Virus record (IMG/VR): IMGVR_UViG_3300017925_000001
Location: 1-64,000 of that record
Length of the DNA: 64,000 nucleotides
DNA from: a virus
Direction: 5' to 3' (one strand)
Part shown: piece after piece, positions 23,366 to 31,510 of the stretch
Layout of the letters: each line of letters opens with the position of its first letter
Position numbering within the stretch: position 1 is the first letter of the stretch
Program-made: the position numbers and the translations under genes
The notes under the pieces: model-generated
What the model was told of the DNA's origin: nothing
What the model saw: only the letters and a program-made list of their open reading frames with translations
The model's database searches: none

Positions 23366-23974
23366 ATGATTGTTTATTTGATAACAAACGAAGTGAATGG
23401 AAAACAGTATATAGGTCAGACCGTTCGCAGTTTGCAAGTACGTTGGAAAAAGCACTTGTCTGCTGTGGTTTTGGGCAGTGAGTATTATTTTCACAAAGCC
23501 ATAAGAAAATATGGTGAAGAAAACTTTTCTTTGTTAGTACTCCACATTTGTGAAACCAAAGAAGAGATGGACTTTACCGAAGTGTTCTACATTTCTTTGT
23601 TGGGCACAAAAGCTCCTAAAGGATACAACTCTACCGAGGGTGGAGAAGGAACTGTAGGGCATAAACATACTGAAGAGTCCATTCAGAAAATGAGAAGTTC
23701 TCATAGTGGTCATAGAACCACTGAAGAACACAAAGAAAAGTTACGAAAAGCTTCCGAAGGAGTTCCGAAGTCAAAGGAGCATTGTCGCAGCATTTCTGAA
23801 GGAAGAAAAGGTATAAAATTTTCTTCTGAGCACCGAAAGAATATAAGTTTAGGACACATCAGAAATATTTGCCATCGTGGTCACAGTAGGATTCCTGCTA
23901 ATCTCAACAGAGATGGATCATGTAAACAATGCAAAAGGATTACAGAGCTTAAGAGATTGGGGAGGAGCCTTTGA
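23366..23974 (+). CDS. GIY-YIG homing-type endonuclease with zinc finger
   Basis: 202 residues from the ATG at 23366 (strong GCGGAGG); an earlier in-frame ATG is inside the RNA element and is rejected. MIVYLITNEVNGKQYIGQTV gives the GIY-YIG core, then YFHKAIRKYGEENF and the E in EMDFTEVFYI. Repeated TEEHKEKLRKASEG-type NUMOD3-like segments follow, and the end carries CHRGHSRIPANLNRDGSCKQC, the same finger type as the 3358 protein. It ends inside the start of the next gene. Confidence 0.88.
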   Translation: MIVYLITNEVNGKQYIGQTVRSLQVRWKKHLSAVVLGSEYYFHKAIRKYGEENFSLLVLHICETKEEMDFTEVFYISLLGTKAPKGYNSTEGGEGTVGHKHTEESIQKMRSSHSGHRTTEEHKEKLRKASEGVPKSKEHCRSISEGRKGIKFSSEHRKNISLGHIRNICHRGHSRIPANLNRDGSCKQCKRITELKRLGRSL

Positions 23975-24597
23975 TGGCAGACAAGAAGCTAATTGCTGTG
24001 ATACAAAGGCACGGAAGCACCACTCTCAATGAGGACAACTGCTTTCGTGGCAGAAGTGATCCACCTCTTGATGAAAAAGGTGTTGCCCAAGCTGAGGATA
24101 TGGCTGACAGTCTGAAGAACGAGGGCATCGAGATCAAACGTGTTGTTTCATCTCCCATGCTCAGGGCTTGTCAAACAGCAGACATTATCGCTGACCTTTT
24201 TGGTTTGAAAGTAGAACAAGATCGAGCAATAATCTCCTGGGATCTGGGATTTCTCAGTGGGAAAGACAAGGATGAATACGGTCCTGTGCTCGACCTTTTT
24301 GTGAACAATCCTAAACTGGCGATACCTGCCGGGGAATCTTTGGACTCCTTGGAGCAGCGCCTGTACGATTATTTCGAAAAGGAATTTCGGAAAGACAAGC
24401 TGACTTTGTACTGTACGCACAACAGCAACATCGTTACCCTGGAAACATTGATCGCGGGTGAAAAGGTTGGTAGACCAGAAGCTTCGGAGACATCAGTACA
24501 GCCCGGTGGCGCTCTGGGAATCTATGTAGACTCTGATGGTAAGTACAGCACAGAGGTCTTGTTTGGTAAGGAAAAGCAAGCAGATTTTGGAAGTTAG
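23974..24597 (+). CDS. Histidine phosphatase superfamily protein
   Basis: 207 residues. IAVIQRHGSTTLNEDNCFRG has the RHG-x-T-x-N phosphohistidine motif, followed by PLDEKGVAQAEDMA and SSPMLRACQTADIIA and a late CTHNSNI holding the second catalytic histidine. These are the landmarks of phosphoglycerate mutase-like phosphatases; the substrate cannot be predicted. The ATG shares a base with the nuclease stop. Its presence between portal and scaffold is unusual. Confidence 0.85.
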   Translation: MADKKLIAVIQRHGSTTLNEDNCFRGRSDPPLDEKGVAQAEDMADSLKNEGIEIKRVVSSPMLRACQTADIIADLFGLKVEQDRAIISWDLGFLSGKDKDEYGPVLDLFVNNPKLAIPAGESLDSLEQRLYDYFEKEFRKDKLTLYCTHNSNIVTLETLIAGEKVGRPEASETSVQPGGALGIYVDSDGKYSTEVLFGKEKQADFGS

Positions 24598-24621
24598 ACT
24601 CAGGACTCAAGGAGACTCAAG

Positions 24622-26115
24622 ATGGCTGATTCAGTGTTGGATTACGCGAGCTTAGAAACAGTAGGCTCAGAAGCAGCGGCAGTTGAAACACCTGTTGCTG
24701 AAACTCCGGTTGTTGAAACCCCTGCTGGTGAAACGCCTGTAGTGGAGACACCGGCTGAAGGCGAAGTACCGAAAGGTGAAGTCGGTCCTGATGGTAAACC
24801 TGTTGCAAAGGTATCCACAGAAGCTGATGATGAAAAGGAATTTGGAGAGAAGACTCCGCAGGAAGTGCGCAAGGCTTTGAAAGCCTTCCGCGATGCGAAC
24901 GCAGGCAATGCTGGGATGACCAAGCAGCTCCATGGCGCTTACGAGCGCTGGGAAGCCGCTAAGACTATCTTCCCGGGTGGCGTCAATGAGATGAAGCAGA
25001 TCAAGGAATTTGCTGATCTCGTGGGTGGAGTTGAAGGCTACGAAAGGTTGACAGGCACAGTAGCTGCAGCTGAAGCATCGGATGCGAAGTTGTATGATCC
25101 GGCACAGAATGCGTCTCTCATTGAGGACGTGGTAGAGGATCTGAAGCAGCAAGGAAAGCTTGGCAATCTCAAGACTCTCTCCGCAGCGATTCTTGACGCC
25201 ACGAAGACTAATGCCGAGGCCGATTACAAAGCTCTCATCGAGCCCCATACGTTGGCAACCTTGGAAGCTGCAAATATGCCGGGAGTACTTGCGGCATTCT
25301 CCAGAATATTCACTGATCCGAATCTGAATTCGGCTGATGCTGCAGTGAAAGCGACTGCCGTGGAAAAAGCCCTGAAAATCGCCAAGGACATTTCTGACGA
25401 TATGGGTGGATGGTACAAGCAGTTGACCGAGAAGAATAAAGCAGCCAAGACAGCTGAAGTTTCTCCTGAGCGTCAGAAGCTTGAAGCCGACCGCAAGGCA
25501 TTCCTGAAGCAGCAAGAAGACTTCAAGACGAATCAGAGCACCGAGTTCAAGAATGGCGTGGCCAAGGTTTGCGAATCCCACAATAACAAGTTGCTGGGCG
25601 CAGAGTTGGGACCGTTCTTGAAGATGGCCTTCTTCAAAGGTTATGGCAAAGAGAATCTGATGCCCCTCGGCAATACTCTGAAATCGAATTTGTACGCAGC
25701 TTTGAAGGCTGATAATGCGTATCAGATTCAGATGAAAGCTATGTGGGGAGCAAAAACCCCGGATCGCGCCAAGATCGAAGAGTACCATCAGGCGCGTGTG
25801 GCTTCCATCGCTAAACAGATCGTACAAGACACGGTGCAGAAGATGTACCCGGGCTATGCCAAGGGTGGCGCTGCAGCGGGTCGTGTGGCGGCTGCTACGG
25901 ATAAGAAAGCAGCGGCTGCGAAGATTGAAACCAAATCGGCAGCTACAGGACAGCCGATCTTTGTGTCACAGAAGCCGGGACGCGATTCTATTGATTGGGA
26001 TCACGTTGATGCAAAAGGCCGCGCTGATGCCGAGATGTTGATGATCTTGGGCAGAGCATACCTGAAGCCGACCGTCAAAGGTCAACCTGGGAAGTTCGTT
26101 ACGTGGCGCAAGTAG
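24622..26115 (+). CDS. Scaffold-like protein
   Basis: 497 residues, with an N-terminal low-complexity ETPV repeat (residues about 15-55), a long acidic helical body and a basic C-terminal end. Position between portal and capsid genes, size and coiled composition fit an internal scaffolding protein that directs capsid assembly. No sequence motif is diagnostic. The start has two overlapping ACTCAAGGAGACTCAAG signals. Confidence 0.65.
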   Translation: MADSVLDYASLETVGSEAAAVETPVAETPVVETPAGETPVVETPAEGEVPKGEVGPDGKPVAKVSTEADDEKEFGEKTPQEVRKALKAFRDANAGNAGMTKQLHGAYERWEAAKTIFPGGVNEMKQIKEFADLVGGVEGYERLTGTVAAAEASDAKLYDPAQNASLIEDVVEDLKQQGKLGNLKTLSAAILDATKTNAEADYKALIEPHTLATLEAANMPGVLAAFSRIFTDPNLNSADAAVKATAVEKALKIAKDISDDMGGWYKQLTEKNKAAKTAEVSPERQKLEADRKAFLKQQEDFKTNQSTEFKNGVAKVCESHNNKLLGAELGPFLKMAFFKGYGKENLMPLGNTLKSNLYAALKADNAYQIQMKAMWGAKTPDRAKIEEYHQARVASIAKQIVQDTVQKMYPGYAKGGAAAGRVAAATDKKAAAAKIETKSAATGQPIFVSQKPGRDSIDWDHVDAKGRADAEMLMILGRAYLKPTVKGQPGKFVTWRK

Positions 26116-26130
26116 ATTTAAAGTCTTAAC

Positions 26131-26210
26131 CCAGACCCATAAACCGTCTGGAAAGGGGTCTGTAGCTGCCTGGGAGAAATTCCGAAAGCTACAAGAATTA
26201 TCCTAGGAGA
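26131..26210 (+). promoter_or_regulatory. Pseudoknot-like leader before a capsid-module gene
   Basis: P1 CCAGAC/GTCTGG (26131-26136 with 26146-26151), P2 GTAGCT/AGCTAC (26162-26167 with 26187-26192), and CCTGGGA (26169-26175) in the P2 loop complementary, with one G-U, to TCCTAGG (26201-26207) that abuts the AGGAG of the next gene. The architecture matches the nuclease leaders but the P2 loop is larger (19 nt). Confidence 0.5.
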
Positions 26211-26216
26211 AATAAC

Positions 26217-26486
26217 ATGGCACAAGGCGTTACGAGGACGGGAAAGCCCGTTCAGGTTGGCGACACTGTTAGCATTACTGGTGTTGTCACGGCGGTTACA
26301 GGTAGTGGGGGCGCAGCTAATCTCACAGTGCTTTGCCAAGGTGCGCTGGATGGCCCTTTCAATGAAACCACCACTGTGCAGGGTGGCGCGTATTCGTACA
26401 GCATTGGGGTTCCCCTTGCTGGTGGGACGAACGCACCGGCTACTGGTGTTTATGCAGCCGATGTGACTGCATCTCAATCGCTGTAA
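26217..26486 (+). CDS. Small beta-rich structural protein, 89 aa
   Basis: MAQGVTRTGKPVQVGDTVSI with alternating hydrophobic residues, G/T-rich loops and no charge clusters. It looks like a head decoration or trimeric beta protein, located just before the capsid gene. Function by position only. Confidence 0.5.
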   Translation: MAQGVTRTGKPVQVGDTVSITGVVTAVTGSGGAANLTVLCQGALDGPFNETTTVQGGAYSYSIGVPLAGGTNAPATGVYAADVTASQSL

Positions 26487-26501
26487 TTTAAGGAGAAAAC
26501 A

Positions 26502-26621
26502 ATGCATCTTTTTCTGTATGCAGGGTTAGGTTGGCTGGTGGGTTGTTTTACCCCGGCTGTTGGCCGAAAAGTTAAGAGCTGGTTTAGCTCTGAAGCGAAG
26601 ACGGCAGTTACCAAATTGTAA
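26502..26621 (+). CDS. Micro-protein with hydrophobic N-terminus, 39 aa
   Basis: MHLFLYAGLGWLVGCFTPAV is a likely membrane helix, followed by a basic tail (GRKVKSWFSSEAKTAVTKL). Good AAGGAG and tight spacing between neighbours support it. Unknown role. Confidence 0.6.
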   Translation: MHLFLYAGLGWLVGCFTPAVGRKVKSWFSSEAKTAVTKL

Positions 26622-26635
26622 AAATCAAGGAGCCC

Positions 26636-26743
26636 ATGTGGCTCCGTAATACTCTATGGTGGTTTGAGAAACTACGGGACATTACGGAGCTACATTTTAG
26701 TCTCACACTACCAACCCTAGAAAACTCCGCGAACGAGTTATAA
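26636..26743 (+). CDS. Micro-protein, 35 aa
   Basis: MWLRNTLWWFEKLRDITELH follows AAGGAGCCC. Amphipathic, tryptophan-rich start. Its reality rests on the ribosome-binding site and clean frame only. Confidence 0.45.
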   Translation: MWLRNTLWWFEKLRDITELHFSLTLPTLENSANEL

Positions 26744-26852
26744 ACTAGAGACAGGGGCGGCGTGGAAATAAACAGTAAGAACTCAGGCCCGCAATGCGTG
26801 GGCTACGTCTACTCAGGGCGTAACGCGTAATTCAATTAAGGAAGTAATAGCA

Positions 26853-27207
26853 ATGCCTCTTTTAGAAGCCGCTGTTGAAGCGGTTGAGTTAGACGCCTTC
26901 GCTAAGGAAATACCCGATCTTGTCTTTCATGGCACGACCGCGTATAGCCTTTTTAAGGCTGAAGCTACCTCTATTCCCGTTAGCAATCAGTCGAATGCTG
27001 GCGGAACGGTTCGTGCATCCTTTAGGGTGCCTTTCCGAGTGCAGTCTGGTGCGGCAATTTCACAGGGAACTGGTAACGCGGATAGTATGGGTCGCGGAAC
27101 TGGATCTCAGTGGGCTTCGTTCGCTCTAGCTCCTGTGTATTTGTTTAACGTTTGCGAAATCTCGTGGTTAGCTCAGGCTTCCACGGACAGCAAACAGAAG
27201 GGTCTTT
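26853..27207 (+). CDS. Major capsid protein, exon 1
   Basis: Encodes the N-terminal arm: MPLLEAAVEAVELDAFAKEI then LFKAEATSIPVSNQSNAGG and VCEISWLAQASTDSKQKG. The frame runs on only into intron sequence (stop at 27230). Joined to exons 2 and 3, the total is 1470 nt, a 489-residue protein of normal capsid size, located right after scaffold and decoration genes. The 3' end of the exon is uncertain by a few bases (27204-27208); 27207 keeps phase with exon 2 at 28030. Confidence 0.7.
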
Positions 27208-28029
27208 TTGCCGTAGAGTCAACGCTTTAGCGGCTGCTTTAGACTTTAAAGAAAACAACACTTGACTATATCGGTGGAACCCTGCTATCCTGAAAATAGG
27301 AGGCAGACAATACCGAGGGAAGATAGGAATGACAAAACAGTCGAAGTTTTCGTATTTAGCAGGTTTCATGGATGGTGAGGGCAGCTTCTCCATCGTCAAA
27401 ACCTTCTCTGTTCAAAGAAAACGGGACGGAAGTAAGCAGAAATACGTAACCTACAAATGTATGGTTTCCGTAACCAACACCAACAAAGAGGTGATGGATT
27501 GGATAGCCAAAACTTTTGGTGGTAAGGTTCTCACAGGCAGCAACGAGAATCGGAACCCAAAGTACAAAACTAGGTATTCATGGTTCAGGACGAGCCATGA
27601 GGACATTGAAAAGTTCACGTTAGGAATTCTGCCTTACCTCATTGTGAAAAGGAAACAGGCTTTGGTTGCTTTAGAGTTTTGTAAGACATACTTTACAGGG
27701 CGAATTGGTAGCCAAGAACTGAGTTCCGAAGTGACTGCAAAGAGAGATGAACTGAGACGCGAGATGATGCGCCTCAATGGCATCTTTTTACCAGACGCTT
27801 TACCTAAACCCGTAGAGACTACACGTCAGGCACCTCAAAGTTTAGATATAGACCATTGCCCCAAATGCAAGGAATTTTTGCACGATGAAATGGGTCATAT
27901 GTGTCCCTAAATATAAGGTGATGATATAGTCCGACCTTCTACAGAGATGTAGAGAGGGTGGCAGAAATGTCCATCCCTGAACGTCATCACTTGCAATTAA
28001 GTAATGACGTTTTGTAACAATAAGTAAAG
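27208..28029 (+). ncRNA. Group I intron 1 in the capsid gene (with LAGLIDADG gene)
   Basis: The 5' region can pair AGGGTCT of the exon with AGACTTT at 27241 as P1. A P3-P5-like segment with GGTGGAACC and CAATACCGAG lies at 27273-27321, and the 3' core TGATGATATAGTCCGACC is at 27916-27936, a typical P7 and J8/7 region, then a P9 hairpin TCTAC/GTAGA. The nuclease gene fills a peripheral loop. Splice points are inferred from reading-frame continuity. Confidence 0.75.
27329..27910 (+). CDS. Intron-encoded LAGLIDADG homing endonuclease
   Basis: 193 residues. YLAGFMDGEGSF near the N-terminus is the single LAGLIDADG motif, so the enzyme should act as a homodimer. LPYLIVKRKQALVALEFCKT is the usual following helix. 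The C-terminal HCPKCKEFLHDEMGHMCP adds a zinc knuckle, again a finger-type extension. It lies inside group I intron 1 and ends just before the catalytic core's 3' half. Confidence 0.9.
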   Translation: MTKQSKFSYLAGFMDGEGSFSIVKTFSVQRKRDGSKQKYVTYKCMVSVTNTNKEVMDWIAKTFGGKVLTGSNENRNPKYKTRYSWFRTSHEDIEKFTLGILPYLIVKRKQALVALEFCKTYFTGRIGSQELSSEVTAKRDELRREMMRLNGIFLPDALPKPVETTRQAPQSLDIDHCPKCKEFLHDEMGHMCP

Positions 28030-28986
28030 CCCAGGAAATGAAGAATTCTCTGGATGCCGCAATGCAAGGTATTGAGGGCTTGATCAACTCTGACGGTTCT
28101 GGCATGATCGACCAGATCCCGGTGGGAGCCAACGTCTCCAGCGGTTCAGGAGTCGGTGCGCAGACCTCTTTCATCACCCCGATGAACGTGGCTGTCGCGT
28201 TCTCCGACCAACAGGTTGTTCAGTTCTACACCACAGCCGGTGTCAACCGTGGTGGAACCGCAACGATTTCCTATGTTGACGGCCCCACGAACACCCTGTG
28301 GTTCAGCACCGCTCTGCCCGCTGGTGTCGCAGCCACGGACTACGTTGTGGTCGCTGGTGCAACATACGGTACGGGCGCATCCATCCTGGGTATCAAAGCT
28401 TGGGATGTGAACTCAAACAGCGGAACCATCGCTGGTTTGAACCGCGCATCGTATCCGGGTCGCTTGTCCACTCCGACCATCAACTTGGCCGGTGCGGCAA
28501 TCACCCCTGGCATCGCGCAGCGCGCTGAAGTCCTCTTGGGACGTGCGCTCGGCCCTGATGCGGATTCCATCAAAAGTGGAATCTGGTACGGTCCCCCTGA
28601 GCAGGCTTTCGCTCAGTCGAACCTGATGTACAACGTTCAGATTGCGAACGCGCAAGAAATCCACGGGGACAAGACCCTGGATATGGCGAAGAAATCCTTC
28701 GCTGACACGTTTGGTGGACGCAAGTACCACAAATCGTGGACCGCAATCAACAACCGCATGGACCTGTTGGTTCTTGACAACTGGTACATCGGGGAGCTGT
28801 CTCCGCTGGAGCTGTACGACTTCGGTGGTGGCAACGTTGTGGCACCTGTGCCCGACATCAGCTCTACGAACGGGACCGCGAGTTACCTTACCTCGCACAT
28901 GTTCGCTTACAATACGTGCTTCAATTTGGCGAATGCTGCACCGCGTGCAGGATTGTACATCCAGAACGCCGCTGTTAGCTCTATCT
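28030..28986 (+). CDS. Major capsid protein, exon 2
   Basis: Encodes the bulk of the capsid protein. The frame enters from intron sequence (AQEMKNSLDAAMQGIEGLIN) and gives the HK97-fold spine helix, a beta-rich P/A region (TATISYVDGPTNTLWFSTAL, VVVAGATYGTG), the E/N-rich LDLLVLDNWYIGELSPLELY-like segment, and GLYIQNAAVSSI before the next intron. The in-frame stop at 28988 lies in intron 2, so translation of the unspliced message would truncate the protein. Confidence 0.8.
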
Positions 28987-29251
28987 AGTTGATTCTAAAG
29001 CAATTAACTGATAGAAAAGCAGCTTTGCTCAGCAATGAGCATTGAGAATCTAGAGAATTCAGGGAAACACTCATAAGAGTCAATCCTGAGCCGAGCCCCG
29101 CAAGGGGAAGGTGCAACGACTATCCCGCAAGGGAGTAGGGCGCAAGTGCGCTCGAAGCACTAGACACCCGTCAGGGTGATGATATAGTCTGAGCTTGCAG
29201 GCGACTGCAAGAGACCAAACGGAAACGGTTTGATCGCAACATAACTGACCG
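28987..29251 (+). ncRNA. Group I intron 2 in the capsid gene (ORF-less)
   Basis: P1 is an extended hairpin of TCTAT-C-TAGTTGATT with AATTAACTGATAGA giving a U-G pair at the splice site after 28986. GAATTCAGGGAAAC and CAATCCTGAGCCGAGCC form P3-P4. AACGACTATCCCGCAAGGGA and GATATAGTCTGAG make P7. The 3' splice at 29251 (last base G) restores the frame. At about 265 nt it has no gene. Confidence 0.85.
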
Positions 29252-29409
29252 CAAGTGTAATAAATTTAGGGCTTTCTGCAGGAAGTCCTTGGGTTGGAGT
29301 CCTGCTGCAGCGGGATTCCTTCTCAGAATTAGTTTGTATTCCAGCGACGGTTGGGATACCGCGTGGGAGCAGCCTAGAACTGCTCCTGCGCAATCTTTCT
29401 AGGAGATAA
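29252..29409 (+). CDS. Major capsid protein, exon 3
   Basis: The C-terminal 52 residues: VINLGLSAGSPWVGVLLQRD, then SFSELVCIPATVGIPRGSSL and ELLLRNLSRR, stop at 29407-29409. The frame has no start codon of its own, but it continues exon 2 precisely when the 265-nt intron is removed. Its last codons contain the Shine-Dalgarno AGGAGA of the next nuclease gene. Confidence 0.75.
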
Positions 29410-29411
29410 TT

Positions 29412-30068
29412 ATGACAGAAAAGATTTGCACTAGATGTTGTGTTTCAAAACTTTTGAATGAAGAGAACTTCAAGAAGAGAAAAGGTTATGCTGACGGCTT
29501 CCACACATGGTGTACCGAGTGTTTGAAGACTTACAATGCATGGTGGGAAAAGAAGAATAGAGATGCAGACCCAGAGTACTACCGTGCTCGGGAATTTGCA
29601 CGAGAGATGAAGAAATACGGAACTACTGTGGAGTGGTACCGAGACCGGCTCATAGAACAGCTTGGTTTATGCGCAATCTGCGGACATCTTAGTCATCATC
29701 ATGGCACGATTCAGAGACTTCAGGTCGATCATGCTCATTCTTGTTGTGATTTGCACACCAAAAGCTGTGGCAAGTGCCTTCGCGGTCTACTTTGTGCCGA
29801 TTGTAACATTAGGCTAGCTCCGCTTGAGCTTCTGTTGACCGAGTTCCCTTCCGAAAGAGTTGATCAAGCCGAGGTTTTCCTTCGCAATTCCGTTGTAAAA
29901 GACTCATGGACCTATCGAGCGTTGAAATATCTCAAGAGGTACGTGCAAGATCATAATAAACCTTGGAACCTGACGCAGGATGCCTTAGCAACTCTAGAAT
30001 TAGCAAAAATTAAACCAAGAGAAGGCGTGATAATCACAGGCGTGACTCAGGAGACTCAGAATGTATGA
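29412..30068 (+). CDS. HNH/endonuclease VII-like nuclease
   Basis: 218 residues. N-terminal zinc site CTRCC...CTEC and a helix precede the endonuclease VII-type core GLCAICGHLSHHH, LQVDHAHSCCDLH, CGKCLRGLLCADCNIRLAP, with the D-H-x-H catalytic stretch and C-x2-C pairs. It starts three bases after the capsid stop, so it is translated from the capsid message. It may home into or mobilise the neighbouring introns. Confidence 0.85.
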   Translation: MTEKICTRCCVSKLLNEENFKKRKGYADGFHTWCTECLKTYNAWWEKKNRDADPEYYRAREFAREMKKYGTTVEWYRDRLIEQLGLCAICGHLSHHHGTIQRLQVDHAHSCCDLHTKSCGKCLRGLLCADCNIRLAPLELLLTEFPSERVDQAEVFLRNSVVKDSWTYRALKYLKRYVQDHNKPWNLTQDALATLELAKIKPREGVIITGVTQETQNV

Positions 30069-30396
30069 AAAATATATCAACGCTTGCGGTAGTTGTATCA
30101 CGCAGCACATTCTTAACGTCACAGTAGCTAACTCAGGGCTTCATTGGCGCATGAGATTCGCACAAATCGCAGCTTTGGAGATGATTGCCCTGCGAAATGT
30201 GACAGTATCTGAGGCAGAAATACCAGAAGACGTTGCAAAAGAGCTTTGTAAGAAGCCAGTTAGCTACACTTTGCTCGGTTTGCCGGTGAGAATTGACGAC
30301 AGCCTTCCTCCATCACGCATTTCTCTCTATTTGGGAGAAAAAGAAGTGAATAGAATAGAAGCTTTATCAATACCTTTTGGATTTCCTCTAGAATGA
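30061..30396 (+). CDS. Hypothetical protein, 111 aa
   Basis: MYEKYINACGSCITQHILNV, with an alpha/beta pattern and no membrane helix. It has GGAGACTCAGA before its ATG and overlaps the nuclease end by 8 nt. Function unknown; capsid module. Confidence 0.6.
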   Translation: MYEKYINACGSCITQHILNVTVANSGLHWRMRFAQIAALEMIALRNVTVSEAEIPEDVAKELCKKPVSYTLLGLPVRIDDSLPPSRISLYLGEKEVNRIEALSIPFGFPLE

Positions 30397-30439
30397 CAGG
30401 TTTGCCCCTAGCACTTCCAAGGTTGCCTAGGGCATAATG

Positions 30440-30491
30440 CATCATGGCCCCTTCTCAGGACGGCTTGGAACCTTCCAGAGAGACCATGATG
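30440..30491 (+). repeat. Long inverted repeat before the GroES-like gene
   Basis: GCATCATGG (30440-30448) pairs with CCATGATGC (30483-30491). The loop contains ACCTTCC, complementary to the AGGAAG ribosome-binding site at 30512, so it could mask that site. A second helix TTCCAAG/CTTGGAA crosses it. No U tract follows, so it is not a clear terminator. Confidence 0.45.
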
Positions 30492-30522
30492 CTAAGATTT
30501 GACTCAGAAAGGAAGACTCAGT

Positions 30523-31233
30523 ATGCCCGTAGGCGATAAATTAGCGCGTGGAGACAAATCCGCAGCGTTTGGTGGTGCAGGAAGCGCAGTAACGGATTTT
30601 GAACAAGACTTTGCGTTCCTGAATAAGGCTGAAATAGAAGAAAAGTACGGTTTGAGTGAAAAGGAATACGATACGTACGACAAACTTAGGATTGACGGGC
30701 AAAAACTGCCTGATCTGCCCCTTGCAAGCGCTCAGGAGGTTGGTCCTAGCTTCACAGTGACCGATAGGCGCATGTTCAATGCTCTTCCTGAGGCAAAGCA
30801 GGTGGAAACCAAGGTTTCCAAGTACCCTGCCAAGGAATACAGCACTGGAGTGACAATTTTAGACCGTCTTTTGGTAAAACGTATCGAAGACGACCCGGAT
30901 ATTGAGGTTTTGGAGGACGGGTCTGCCCGAAACAGGGTTACAGGTATGTTTATTCCGGCTAGTTACCGGCAGCACAACAATAAAGGCATAGTTTTGCGTG
31001 TTGGGAATTATTTAGGCATCGGTGGGGCGTGTTTTCCTCTTTCGGACTTTGTTAAACCTGGGGATAAGGTGACTTTTGGTTCATATAACACCGAAAAGTT
31101 TAATATGGAGTTCAAACAGGCTAAAACACTGTGTGATTCCCTAGAAATTGACCACAACGAGACCGATGAGCCCTTTCAGATAGTTCGCATACAGGATGTA
31201 CGCCTTGTGGAAGCGTTGGTGACCCATGAGTAG
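30523..31233 (+). CDS. GroES-like co-chaperonin with N-terminal extension
   Basis: 236 residues from the ATG at 30523. The first 110 are a phage-specific extension. From about 112: GVTILDRLLVKRIED, then the mobile-loop-like ARNRVTGMFIPASYRQHNNK, GIVLRVGNYLGIGGACFPLS, DFVKPGDKVTFGSYNTEKF and QIVRIQDVRLVEAL, which follow the order of a GroES beta barrel. Phages such as T4 encode a GroES substitute (gp31) to fold their capsid protein, and this gene lies right after the capsid gene. Confidence 0.75.
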   Translation: MPVGDKLARGDKSAAFGGAGSAVTDFEQDFAFLNKAEIEEKYGLSEKEYDTYDKLRIDGQKLPDLPLASAQEVGPSFTVTDRRMFNALPEAKQVETKVSKYPAKEYSTGVTILDRLLVKRIEDDPDIEVLEDGSARNRVTGMFIPASYRQHNNKGIVLRVGNYLGIGGACFPLSDFVKPGDKVTFGSYNTEKFNMEFKQAKTLCDSLEIDHNETDEPFQIVRIQDVRLVEALVTHE

Positions 31234-31510
31234 CATTTTGCACGGTTCAGACCTCGTTGAGAAGCCTTATGACAAATTCTGGGATGAAAAACCTTCACGA
31301 AGAGAAATGCAAGCAGCTTTTCAGAAGCTTGGTAACAATGATGCTGAGCTGATGAGCATGGTAGACACCAATTGCCTAGTGGTCAACTACCTGTGTGAAA
31401 AGCTCAACGTGACCCGGGAAGATCTTGAGGTTTACGTTGCTAAGCAGAAGGAAAAGTTGGCCGCATTGAAAGTGCCTACGGAGGCTCCCAGTGAGCAGCC
31501 CCAGGGATAG
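31226..31510 (+). CDS. Hypothetical protein, 94 aa
   Basis: MSSILHGSDLVEKPYDKFWD with helical SRREMQAAFQKLGNNDAELM and a proline-rich end. It overlaps both neighbours by 8-20 nt. Probably a small assembly factor; no domain recognised. Confidence 0.6.
   Translation: MSSILHGSDLVEKPYDKFWDEKPSRREMQAAFQKLGNNDAELMSMVDTNCLVVNYLCEKLNVTREDLEVYVAKQKEKLAALKVPTEAPSEQPQG

Noticed and set aside
24667-25827. Long minus-strand open frame (386 aa) opposite the scaffold gene
   Set aside because: It is a compositional shadow of the coding strand: no ribosome-binding site, no domain, and fully covered by a well-supported gene.
28413-28898. Minus-strand frame of 161 aa opposite capsid exon 2
   Set aside because: Codon-pattern shadow of a highly expressed plus-strand gene.
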